Assembly: GCA_011526275.1 (NCBI GenBank)
Contig: WTJP01000078.1
Location: forward strand, 1-18,560
Direction: 5' to 3'
Source of the DNA: Candidatus Arcticimaribacter sp.
GTDB taxonomy: Bacteria > Bacteroidota > Bacteroidia > Flavobacteriales > Flavobacteriaceae
DNA: 18,560 nt
This document shows positions 1-7,557 of the stretch, piece after piece. Within the stretch, counting starts at the first letter, position 1. Each line of letters opens with the position of its first letter. The notes beneath the pieces were generated by a model. The model did no database searches and was not told the DNA's origin. It saw nothing but the letters and a program-made list of their open reading frames with translations. The position numbers and the translations under genes were made by a program.

Positions 1-843
1 AATATCCATTTAGGCTTTGAGGTCTTGTATGCTGCTTTGACTGAATTTCCTTCCATTCAAATGGGCTTGGAATGTGCTTTGCTCTCCCTGAAAGCTGAAG
101 ATCCCTTTCAACTTTATCCCCATGCGTTTAGCGAGGGAAGGGCTGAAATTCCCATCAATGGTTTAATCTGGATGGGGGAGCAGCAGTTTATGTTGGACCA
201 GGTGGAAGAAAAGTTAGCGCAAGGCTTCAGCTGCATCAAAATGAAAGTAGGAGCCATTGCCTTTGAACAAGAGTTGGCCATATTAAAACAAATCCGTGCA
301 CGCTACTCCAAAGAGGAGATGGTGTTGCGGGTCGATGCCAACGGAGCTTTTGGTGCCGACGCTCCAGCAAAACTGCAGCAATTGGCCGAACTCGATTTAC
401 ACTCCATCGAGCAACCCATTCCCCAAGGGAATTGGGAAGAAATGCGAAAGCTTTGTGCCAACACCCCTTTACCAATCGCCTTAGACGAAGAACTGATTGG
501 CGTGTTTAGCCAAGAAGAAAAAATAGCCTTGCTGGAAGAAATTCAGCCCCAATACATCATTTTAAAGCCCAGCTTTATTGGCGGATTACGCGGGGCAAGC
601 GAGTGGACTGCCCTAGCGAAAGAACGCGGGATAGGCGCTTGGGTTACCAGCGCTTTAGAGAGTAATATCGGTTTAAACGCCATCGCACAATGGACCTACG
701 CCCATGCATTTGATGGACACCAAGGTTTAGGAACCGGGAGTTTATTCACCAATAATTTCCCCTCTCCCTTGGTCATAAAAAATGGCTATCTTTCGGTAGA
801 TAAAAGCCTAGCATGGAACACCCGCGATTTACAAGCTACATAA
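1..843 (+). CDS. menC: o-succinylbenzoate synthase MenC (5' end outside window)
   Basis: Enolase-superfamily enzyme that dehydrates SHCHC to o-succinylbenzoate in menaquinone synthesis, in the cytoplasm. The frame is open from base 1, so the N-terminal capping domain is cut off by the window edge; 280 residues are visible. A TTG at 25 is only an internal Leu codon. Numbered in the visible fragment, the barrel shows the KxK pair (K80, K82), three metal ligands D112 (in VDANG), E137 (in IEQPI) and D162 (in ALDEE), and the second catalytic lysine K189 (in LKPSFIGG). This order and spacing follow known MenC enzymes, and all catalytic residues are present. The identity is supported by menE two genes downstream. 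Its 3' end overlaps the CPBP gene by 31 nt. Other enolase-superfamily members (muconate cycloisomerase, dipeptide epimerase) share the motifs, but the context favours MenC. Confidence 0.93.
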   Translation, partial: NIHLGFEVLYAALTEFPSIQMGLECALLSLKAEDPFQLYPHAFSEGRAEIPINGLIWMGEQQFMLDQVEEKLAQGFSCIKMKVGAIAFEQELAILKQIRARYSKEEMVLRVDANGAFGADAPAKLQQLAELDLHSIEQPIPQGNWEEMRKLCANTPLPIALDEELIGVFSQEEKIALLEEIQPQYIILKPSFIGGLRGASEWTALAKERGIGAWVTSALESNIGLNAIAQWTYAHAFDGHQGLGTGSLFTNNFPSPLVIKNGYLSVDKSLAWNTRDLQAT

Positions 844-1751
844 GCCAGTACAACCCCGAAAAAAAAGGATTTGGCTTCTATCTTTTAGGGTCATTGATCA
901 TCATCCTTTTCAGTTTTTTTGGACAAATTCCCATGTTTTTCTTTCTGCCTGAGCAGCTGCCAGCGACAGAAAATCAAATGGATCTATTTGCGCACTTGGA
1001 CAGTAACCTCACCCTGTTCTTATTGTTGTTTCCCTCACTGGTGGCCTTTTTTGGCTTTTTGTTTGTCATCAATAAAATGCACCAGCAATCATTGGTTGCA
1101 GTGAGCACGGCAAGAGCACAAATCGACACCCAACGGATACTCTTTGGTTTCCTCTTTTGGGGGCTCGTCTCTATCTTAGTCTTTGGCTTTGATTTATTCC
1201 TCTCTCCCGAAGATTATGTCTGGAATTTTAAGCCCCTTCCCTTTTTGCTGATGTTTGTCATCGCTTGTTGTTTTATCCCTTTTCAATCGGCTTTAGAAGA
1301 ATGGATTTTTCGAGGCTATTTGATGCAGGGTTTTGCGGGCTTGACCAAGAGTCGTTTCCTTTCCCTGGCTTTGACCTCCATTATCTTTGGATCTCTCCAC
1401 GCCTTTAATCCCGAAGTAGAAAAACTAGGTTATGGCTTAATGGCCTATTATATTGGTACCGGTTTCTTTTTTGGCATCATGAGTTTAATGGACGATGGAA
1501 TTGAACTGGCCATTGGTTTTCATGTAGCCAACAATCTCGTAACGGCTATTTTGGTCACTGCCGACTGGACAGCATTTCAAACCGAATCGCTCTATAAAGA
1601 CATTTCCACCCCAGTTTTGGAACAGGAATTGATCCTTTTCTTACTCTTAATTTATCCACTCACTTTATTTTATCTAGGCCGAAAGTACCAATGGAACGAC
1701 TGGCGCAACAAACTCACAGGACCACTACATGGAAAAGCAACCGACCTATAA
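813..1751 (+). CDS. CPBP-family intramembrane metalloprotease
   Basis: Polytopic membrane protein of 312 residues in the CPBP (CAAX protease and bacteriocin-processing, formerly Abi) family. The three family motifs are present: E162-E163-xxx-R167 (EEWIFR), F192xxxH196 (FGSLH) and H237xxxN241 (HVANN), so a catalytic metal-binding site is plausible. Hydrophobic stretches lie near residues 21-45, 66-87, 109-130, 143-158, 183-195, 211-225, 235-250 and 272-290. The ATG at 813 lies inside menC, giving a 31-nt overlap, and the 3' end overlaps menE by 23 nt, so translation of the three is probably coupled. The substrate is unknown. A membrane protease inside a menaquinone cluster suggests a role at the membrane or simple co-expression; nothing in the sequence shows a direct part in quinone synthesis. 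Confidence 0.88.
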   Translation: MEHPRFTSYISQYNPEKKGFGFYLLGSLIIILFSFFGQIPMFFFLPEQLPATENQMDLFAHLDSNLTLFLLLFPSLVAFFGFLFVINKMHQQSLVAVSTARAQIDTQRILFGFLFWGLVSILVFGFDLFLSPEDYVWNFKPLPFLLMFVIACCFIPFQSALEEWIFRGYLMQGFAGLTKSRFLSLALTSIIFGSLHAFNPEVEKLGYGLMAYYIGTGFFFGIMSLMDDGIELAIGFHVANNLVTAILVTADWTAFQTESLYKDISTPVLEQELILFLLLIYPLTLFYLGRKYQWNDWRNKLTGPLHGKATDL

Positions 1752-2799
1752 AAACATTCACAACCGTTTTAAGCTAAACGGGAACCACTACCGCTTTGAG
1801 GATTTATTTGAGGTGGCCTATTCGTTTATCAAAGAAGGAGAGGAGCACGAACGCGCTATTGGGGATTTCTTGATGGATTGGATTCGCCCTAACCCCACCA
1901 TCACTTTGAGAACTTCAGGTTCAACCGGAACACCTAAATTGATTACCTATAAAAAGCAGGCCATGGTCAACTCGGCCCTAGCGACGGGTAACCATTTTGG
2001 CGTAAATATTGGCGATCGCGCCCTACATTGTTTAAATGCCGATTTTATCGCAGGGAAAATGATGTTGGTTCGCGCTATGATCCTCGGACTAGAATTAGAC
2101 CTCCTTCCTCCACAGGGAAATGTTTTAGCCCACAATACCACCCACTATGACTTTGCCGCTATGGTGCCTTTACAAGTTGAGCAGGCCTTTGGGGAACTCA
2201 ATAGAATTAAAACCTTACTCATTGGTGGAGCGCCCAGTTCCAGCCAATTGAAAGCGCGTTTAAAAGAAAAAACCACCCATTGTTTTGAAACCTATGGGAT
2301 GACGGAAACCCTTACCCATATCGCTTCAAGGCGCATCAACGGTTCCACCAACGCATTTTCCTCTCTTCCCCAAGTTCAATTGGGAACCGATGAACGGGGA
2401 TGCTTGACCATACAAGTACCCTATTTGTTCGATGAAGCCATTATTACCAACGATTTGGTAGAATTGCAAGACGACCAATCTTTTGTCCTAAAAGGGCGCA
2501 TTGATAATGTGATCAACTCAGGCGGTTTTAAACTCATGCCCGAAGAAATTGAGCAGAAATTGAGTCAGTTTCTCCCCTTTCCTTTTTTTGTGGCAGGGGT
2601 AGCGGATGATAACCTTGGGCAAAAACTAGTGCTGATAGCAGAGGGAGAAGTGCCAGCTGGGTGCTTAGAAAGTACTGAGATTAAAGCAGCTTTGGGGAAA
2701 TACGAACTGCCTAAAGCCATTTATACTTTAGCCGCCTTTTCAAGAACACCAAACGGGAAAATCCAAAGAGCGCAAAGTCTAGCTCAATTAGACCTGTAG
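1729..2799 (+). CDS. menE: o-succinylbenzoate-CoA ligase MenE (short form)
   Basis: Adenylate-forming ligase that activates o-succinylbenzoate to its CoA thioester, the step after MenC. Of its 356 residues, the P-loop TSGSTGTPK is at 62-70, the YGMTET adenylate motif at 189-194, the hinge GRIDNVINSGG at 256-266 and the C-terminal catalytic lysine in PNGK at 344. It is roughly 100 residues shorter than the Escherichia coli enzyme. The missing part is mostly N-terminal, since the P-loop starts at residue 62 rather than beyond 100; all core motifs remain. From memory, short MenE forms are usual in Bacteroidota. The ATG at 1729 overlaps the CPBP gene by 23 nt. The TAG stop lies inside the 3' end of the opposite-strand carboxylase gene (12-nt overlap), with no terminator between them. 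Confidence 0.9.
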   Translation: MEKQPTYKNIHNRFKLNGNHYRFEDLFEVAYSFIKEGEEHERAIGDFLMDWIRPNPTITLRTSGSTGTPKLITYKKQAMVNSALATGNHFGVNIGDRALHCLNADFIAGKMMLVRAMILGLELDLLPPQGNVLAHNTTHYDFAAMVPLQVEQAFGELNRIKTLLIGGAPSSSQLKARLKEKTTHCFETYGMTETLTHIASRRINGSTNAFSSLPQVQLGTDERGCLTIQVPYLFDEAIITNDLVELQDDQSFVLKGRIDNVINSGGFKLMPEEIEQKLSQFLPFPFFVAGVADDNLGQKLVLIAEGEVPAGCLESTEIKAALGKYELPKAIYTLAAFSRTPNGKIQRAQSLAQLDL

Positions 2800-4416
2800 C
2801 ACCCCCATATTAAAGCGTTCGCTAATGGGCGCGTGGTTAGCCGCTTCAATCCCCATGGAAATCCATTTTCGTGTGTCTAGCGGATTGATGATGGCATCGG
2901 TCCACAAACGTGCCGCCCCGTATTCTGGTTTTGTTTGCACATCATAGCGACCTTTGATTTTATCGAACAGTTCGGCTTGTTCTTTTTCAGAAATTTTTAC
3001 TCCTTTTTTCTTCAGCGCGCTCGACTCGATTTGCATCAATACCTTGGCTGCTTGAGCCCCGCCCATAACCGCCATTTCGGCAGAAGGCCATGCCACGATA
3101 AATCGGGGGTCAAAGGCTTTTCCACACATGGCGTAATTCCCGGCTCCATAGGAATTTCCGAGGATGACGGTAAACTTGGGCACGACAGAATTGGCCATGG
3201 CATTGACCATTTTCGCTCCGTCTTTAATGATGCCTCCGTGTTCCGCTTGACTGCCCACCATGAATCCGGTTACGTCTTGTAAAAACACCAAGGGAATTTT
3301 CTTTTGGTTGCAGTTGGCGATAAAGCGTGTGGCCTTGTCGGCTGCATCGCCATAAATAACCCCGCCCAACTGCATTTCTCCCTTTTTCGATTTCATCACC
3401 TTGCGCTGATTGGCGACTATACCTACCGCCCAGCCATCAATGCGGGCATAGGCCGTGATGATGGTTTTTCCGTAACCGGCTTTGTATTCATCGTATTCCC
3501 CGCCATCGACCAACTGCTCCAAGATAGGGTAGGTATCATAGGGGGTATTTCGCGCTGAGGGCAAGAGACCAAATAACTTTTCACCTTCATCTTTTGCAGG
3601 CTGTGCCGCTTTTCGGTTAAAACCAGCATCTTCTGCTTTTCCAATTTTATCGACGAGACTTCGAATCTTTTCCAATGCCGCTTGGTCGTTGGGCATTTTA
3701 TAATCGGTTACACCGCTAATTTCACTGTGGGTGGTCGCTCCGCCTAGGGTTTCGTTGTCTATATCTTCGCCGATGGCAGCCTTTACGAGATAGCTCCCTG
3801 CGAGGAATATACTCCCTGTTTTATCGACGATTAACGATTCATCTGACATGATGGGGAGATAGGCTCCACCCGCTACACAACTGCCCATAACGGCTGCGAT
3901 TTGGGTAATGCCCATGCTGCTCATTTTAGCATTGTTGCGGAAAATACGTCCAAAGTGTTCTTTATCGGGGAAAATCTCGTCTTGCATGGGAAGGAATACC
4001 CCAGCAGAATCGACCAAATAAATAATAGGCAATCGATTTTCCATGGCGATTTCCTGTGCTCTTAGGTTCTTTTTCCCGGCCATGGGAAACCATGCGCCTG
4101 CTTTTACCGAGGCATCGTTGGCAACGATGACGCACAAACGCCCAGCGACATAACCCAAGACAACCACCACACCGGCAGCTGGAGCGCCATTGTAATCCTC
4201 ATACATATCATGTGCGGCAAAGGCTCCAATTTCAATGCAATCGCTTTTTGGATCGATTAAGGCTTGTATGCGTTCGCGAGCGGTCATCTTGCCTTGGTCG
4301 CGCAATTTTTGCAATTGTTTTTTGCCACCGCCCAATTTGATTTGCGCGAGTTTTTGTTCTACCGCCGACCAAAGCAGTTTATTGTGATCTTCATTTTTAT
4401 TGAAGTTCAAGTCCAT
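2788..4416 (-). CDS. acyl-CoA carboxylase carboxyltransferase subunit, methylcrotonyl-CoA carboxylase beta type
   Basis: Carboxyltransferase (beta) subunit of a biotin-dependent acyl-CoA carboxylase: it moves CO2 from biotin on a partner subunit to an acyl-CoA. It has 542 residues with two crotonase-like halves. The N half has DSAGVFLPMQ at 136-145 and GSCVAGGAY at 178-186; the C half has DVTGFMVG at 381-388, GNSYGAGNYAMCGKAF at 420-435 and WPSAEMAVMGG at 443-453. The wording of these motifs (FPDKEHFGRIF, TGFMVG, GAGNYAMCG) resembles methylcrotonyl-CoA carboxylase beta rather than propionyl-CoA carboxylase beta, pointing to leucine catabolism. No biotin carboxylase/biotin carrier subunit is in the window, so the partner must be encoded elsewhere. 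A possible -7 element (TACTTTTA, 4437-4430) lies 13 nt before the start, without a clear -33 box. Substrate specificity is inferred, not shown. Confidence 0.88.
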   Translation of the reverse strand: MDLNFNKNEDHNKLLWSAVEQKLAQIKLGGGKKQLQKLRDQGKMTARERIQALIDPKSDCIEIGAFAAHDMYEDYNGAPAAGVVVVLGYVAGRLCVIVANDASVKAGAWFPMAGKKNLRAQEIAMENRLPIIYLVDSAGVFLPMQDEIFPDKEHFGRIFRNNAKMSSMGITQIAAVMGSCVAGGAYLPIMSDESLIVDKTGSIFLAGSYLVKAAIGEDIDNETLGGATTHSEISGVTDYKMPNDQAALEKIRSLVDKIGKAEDAGFNRKAAQPAKDEGEKLFGLLPSARNTPYDTYPILEQLVDGGEYDEYKAGYGKTIITAYARIDGWAVGIVANQRKVMKSKKGEMQLGGVIYGDAADKATRFIANCNQKKIPLVFLQDVTGFMVGSQAEHGGIIKDGAKMVNAMANSVVPKFTVILGNSYGAGNYAMCGKAFDPRFIVAWPSAEMAVMGGAQAAKVLMQIESSALKKKGVKISEKEQAELFDKIKGRYDVQTKPEYGAARLWTDAIINPLDTRKWISMGIEAANHAPISERFNMGVLQV

Positions 4417-4507
4417 AGAATTCTTTTGATAAAAGTAATAAAGTTATGGGAGTAGGTCGATAATTAAAGGAAAAGAAAGTAAACAAGAAGCTTAAAAATA
4501 AAAGTGC

Positions 4508-4515
4508 GATATTTG
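4508..4515 (+). promoter_or_regulatory. weak candidate -7 promoter element for the 59-aa gene/ettA unit
   Basis: GATATTTG departs from the Bacteroidota -7 consensus TAnnTTTG only in its first base and sits 20 nt before the ATG at 4536. No TTG is visible about 20 nt upstream, so the assignment is weak. The 119-nt divergent gap it lies in (4417-4535) shows nothing else beyond AT-rich sequence. Confidence 0.3.
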
Positions 4516-4535
4516 CCTTTGGAAGAAATCAAACT

Positions 4536-4715
4536 ATGAGTTTAAACAAAAACAAAATTTTCAGGATAGCTGCATTTACATTAGCGCTCTTGGGAACGGC
4601 CTTGATTTTAGTCGGGGCATTGATGTTCAAGGAGTACGCCATTGGCTTTTACATTGGTGGGGCTGGATTTTATGCTGTTGCCTGGGCCTTTAACGCATTA
4701 AAAGGAAGAATATAA
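4536..4715 (+). CDS. small two-helix membrane protein (59 aa)
   Basis: Short gene: ATG at 4536, TAA at 4713-4715, 59 residues. A basic N-terminus (MSLNKNKIFR) leads into a hydrophobic helix at about 11-30, a short charged turn (FKEY, 31-34), a second Gly/Ala/aromatic-rich helix at about 35-53, and the tail NALKGRI. No catalytic motif is visible. The stop is 3 nt before the ettA start, so the two are almost certainly co-transcribed and possibly co-translated. From memory it resembles short flavobacterial membrane proteins annotated as the CAL67264 family, also found beside this ABC-F gene; I cannot confirm that without a search. The function is unknown. Coding status rests on the intact frame, coherent helix pattern, tight spacing and lack of any competing gene. 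Confidence 0.8.
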   Translation: MSLNKNKIFRIAAFTLALLGTALILVGALMFKEYAIGFYIGGAGFYAVAWAFNALKGRI

Positions 4716-4718
4716 AGT

Positions 4719-6413
4719 ATGTCAGACGATAAGAAAGTCATTTTTTCAATGTCGGGGGTGAGCAAGACCTATCCCGCAGCTCAACAGCCCGTCCTCAAAA
4801 ACATTTATCTCAGCTTTTTCTACGGCGCAAAAATTGGTATCCTCGGTCTCAACGGTTCCGGGAAATCCACTTTGCTTAAAATTATCGCAGGTTTAGATAA
4901 GAACTTTCAAGGCGATGTCGTTTTCTCGCAGGACTACAGCGTAGGCTATTTAGCGCAGGAACCCGAGATGGACGATGAAAAAACGGTACTCGAAGTCGTC
5001 AAAGAGGGAGTAGCTGCCACAGTGGCTATACTCGATGAATACAACAGCATCAACGACCAATTCGGTTTACCCGAGGTCTATGAAAATGCCGACAAGATGC
5101 AGCAGCTAATGGATCGTCAGGCGCAATTACAAGACGAGATCGACGCGGTCAACGCTTGGGAATTAGACACCCAATTGGAGATAGCCATGGACGCTTTGCG
5201 CACTCCGCCCAGCGACCAAAAGGTAGGGGTCCTTTCCGGAGGGGAGCGTCGCCGTGTAGCTCTATGTCGCTTGTTGTTGCAAAAACCCGATGTCCTTTTA
5301 CTGGACGAGCCAACGAACCACTTGGATGCCGAGTCGGTACATTGGTTAGAGCACCATTTAGCGCAATACAAAGGAACAGTAATTGCTGTGACCCACGACC
5401 GCTACTTCCTCGATAATGTAGCCGGTTGGATCCTTGAATTGGACCGCGGAGAAGGAATTCCATGGAAAGGGAATTATTCCTCTTGGTTGGACCAAAAATC
5501 GAAGCGTTTAGCCCAAGAGCAGAAACAAGCTTCTAAGCGTCAAAAGACTTTAGAGCGCGAGTTGGAGTGGGTTCGCATGGCCCCCAAAGGGCGTCAAACC
5601 AAACAAAAGGCGCGTTTGTCCAACTACGACAAATTAATGAGTCAAGACCAAGCGCAGGTGCAAGAAAAACTGGAGATATTTATCCCCAATGGTCCGCGTT
5701 TGGGAACCAATGTGATCGAAGCACAGGGAGTCGCCAAAGCCTTTGGAGAAAAACTCCTCTACGATGATTTGAACTTTGTACTCCCTCAAGCGGGAATAGT
5801 AGGGGTGATTGGTCCAAACGGAGCAGGAAAATCCACCATCTTTAAAATGATTATGGGGCAAGAAAACCCCGACGGCGGAACTTTCTCGGTGGGAGAGACG
5901 GTCAAACTGGCCTATGTAGACCAAAGCCACGCCAATATCGATCCCGAGAAAACCATTTGGCAAAACTTTTCCGACGAACAAGAACTCATCATGTTGGGCG
6001 GGAAACAAGTGAATTCTCGTGCGTTTTTAAGTCGCTTTAATTTCTCTGGAAACGAGCAGAACAAAAAGGTAAATACCCTTTCTGGGGGGCAACGCAACCG
6101 TTTGCACTTGGCCATGACCCTGAAAGAAGAGGGGAATGTTTTGTTGTTAGATGAGCCAACCAACGACTTGGATGTAAATACTTTACGTGCCTTGGAAGAA
6201 GGGCTTGAAAACTTTGCCGGCTGTGCAGTAGTGATTTCACACGACCGTTGGTTCCTCGATCGTATTTGTACCCACATCCTTGCCTTTGAAGGAGATTCTC
6301 AGGTGTATTTCTTTGAAGGATCTTATTCCGATTATGAAGAAAACAAGAAGAAACGCTTGGGTGGTGATGTAATTCCGAAACGCATACAATACAAGAAACT
6401 CACCCGAGATTAA
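4719..6413 (+). CDS. ettA: energy-dependent translational throttle-type ABC-F ATPase (EttA)
   Basis: Soluble ABC-F protein of 564 residues, expected to bind the ribosomal E site and gate entry of initiation complexes into elongation according to ATP/ADP level. It has two ABC domains and no membrane segments. Domain 1: Walker A GLNGSGKST 43-51, signature LSGGERRR 172-179, Walker B LLLDEPTNHLD 193-203 with catalytic E197. The insertion at about 94-135 corresponds to the arm that marks EttA. A charged linker (about 243-325, rich in K/R/Q, including GRQTKQKARLSNYDKL) is the P-site tRNA-interacting motif. Domain 2: Walker A GPNGAGKST 365-373, signature LSGGQRNR 454-461, Walker B LLLDEPTNDLD 475-485 with E479. 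Both ATPase sites look active. It lies 3 nt after the small membrane gene and 12 nt before the MscS gene. EttA is favoured over Uup or antibiotic-resistance ABC-Fs by its length and arm. Confidence 0.93.
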   Translation: MSDDKKVIFSMSGVSKTYPAAQQPVLKNIYLSFFYGAKIGILGLNGSGKSTLLKIIAGLDKNFQGDVVFSQDYSVGYLAQEPEMDDEKTVLEVVKEGVAATVAILDEYNSINDQFGLPEVYENADKMQQLMDRQAQLQDEIDAVNAWELDTQLEIAMDALRTPPSDQKVGVLSGGERRRVALCRLLLQKPDVLLLDEPTNHLDAESVHWLEHHLAQYKGTVIAVTHDRYFLDNVAGWILELDRGEGIPWKGNYSSWLDQKSKRLAQEQKQASKRQKTLERELEWVRMAPKGRQTKQKARLSNYDKLMSQDQAQVQEKLEIFIPNGPRLGTNVIEAQGVAKAFGEKLLYDDLNFVLPQAGIVGVIGPNGAGKSTIFKMIMGQENPDGGTFSVGETVKLAYVDQSHANIDPEKTIWQNFSDEQELIMLGGKQVNSRAFLSRFNFSGNEQNKKVNTLSGGQRNRLHLAMTLKEEGNVLLLDEPTNDLDVNTLRALEEGLENFAGCAVVISHDRWFLDRICTHILAFEGDSQVYFFEGSYSDYEENKKKRLGGDVIPKRIQYKKLTRD

Positions 6414-6425
6414 ATTGTTTTTCCC

Positions 6426-7526
6426 ATGTCTTTAAGCGATTTATTATCGACTACTTATTTTGATAACACCATTCAGGCCTACGTCTTTTTTGGACTAATC
6501 TTGATTTTAGGGCTGCTGTTTAAACGCCTCATCAGCGGTTATTTGGGTGGTATTTTATACCGCTTGTTGGGAAATAGCGCTCATGAAATTGGCCGTTCTG
6601 CTTTCGATGACCGTTTAAAAAAGCCCCTCAACAACCTCATTTTGTTGGGTGCTTTGTATTTGGCAGCGCAGCAATTGCAATTTCCAGCCAACTGGGGCTT
6701 GGCTACTGCCGAGGAATTTGGTCTTCGAATGTTCATCAACAAATCTTTCGCCTTGTTGTATGCCTACTTTATTTTTTGGCTGCTCTTGCGCTTTGTTGAT
6801 TTTGTAGGTGAAATTATGGTGCTTCGTGCCTCTAAAACCGACAATAAGATGGACGATCAAATCGTTCCCTTTGCGGTTGAAATCGCTAAGGTTTTGGTGG
6901 TTATTTTAGGTGGATTAACCATTTTAAGCAGCGTGTTCAATGTGAATGTCGCCGCTCTTGCTACTGGACTGGGAATAGGAGGGATCGCTATCGCTATGGC
7001 TTCCAAAGAAAGTTTGGAAAACCTGTTGGGCTCCTTTACGATCTTCCTAGATAAACCCTTTACCTATGGGGATATAGTAACGGTGAATGGCTATACTGGA
7101 GTAGTGGAAAAGGTGGGCTTTCGCTCTACCCGCATCCGAACGTTTGACAAGAGTATCGTGACTGTGCCCAACAAGAATATGGTCAATGCGGAATTGGATA
7201 ATTTAGGGATGCGTCCAATTCGTCGCGTAAAATTCAACATCGGATTGGTTTACGGCACTAAGGTCGATCAAATGAAGGCTATTGTAAACGATTTAGAAAG
7301 CATGATCAATGCCCACCCCAACACCACAGCAGATGGGGCAAGGGTTCGTTTTGAAGCCTTTGGCAGTAGTTCCTTGGATTTAATGGTGCTTTATTATGTC
7401 GATAGTCCCGACTGGGAATTACTCATAAACACCCGTCAAGATATCAACTACCGTATCATTGAAATCGTGCACCAACACAACAGCGATTTCGCTTTCCCCA
7501 CCACCTCTGTTCACATAGAAAAATAA
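6426..7526 (+). CDS. MscS-family small-conductance mechanosensitive channel
   Basis: Inner-membrane channel of 366 residues that should open under membrane tension to release solutes on hypo-osmotic shock. Hydrophobic helices lie near 18-36, 68-84, 106-127 and 150-170. The pore-lining Gly/Ala-rich helix follows at about 176-192 (ALATGLGIGGIAIAMASKE), then an amphipathic helix (SLENLLGSFTIF) and the family hallmark DKPFTYGDIV at 209-218, opening the beta domain. The vestibule ends with the usual C-terminal alpha/beta segment (FPTTSVHIEK). It has more N-terminal helices than E. coli MscS (286 residues), placing it among medium-length homologues. The start is 12 nt after ettA, implying co-transcription. 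No regulatory nucleotide-binding domain is visible. Confidence 0.92.
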   Translation: MSLSDLLSTTYFDNTIQAYVFFGLILILGLLFKRLISGYLGGILYRLLGNSAHEIGRSAFDDRLKKPLNNLILLGALYLAAQQLQFPANWGLATAEEFGLRMFINKSFALLYAYFIFWLLLRFVDFVGEIMVLRASKTDNKMDDQIVPFAVEIAKVLVVILGGLTILSSVFNVNVAALATGLGIGGIAIAMASKESLENLLGSFTIFLDKPFTYGDIVTVNGYTGVVEKVGFRSTRIRTFDKSIVTVPNKNMVNAELDNLGMRPIRRVKFNIGLVYGTKVDQMKAIVNDLESMINAHPNTTADGARVRFEAFGSSSLDLMVLYYVDSPDWELLINTRQDINYRIIEIVHQHNSDFAFPTTSVHIEK

Positions 7527-7557
7527 ATTCAGTATCTTTTCTCTTTGTTAAATAGCG

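Noticed and set aside
2935..3558. Plus-strand open frames within the carboxyltransferase gene
   Set aside because: They are antisense to conserved carboxyltransferase motifs, with no start context or recognisable domain.
5117..6277. Several opposite-strand and alternative frames within ettA
   Set aside because: All are shadows of the strongly conserved ABC-F frame with two complete Walker/signature sets.
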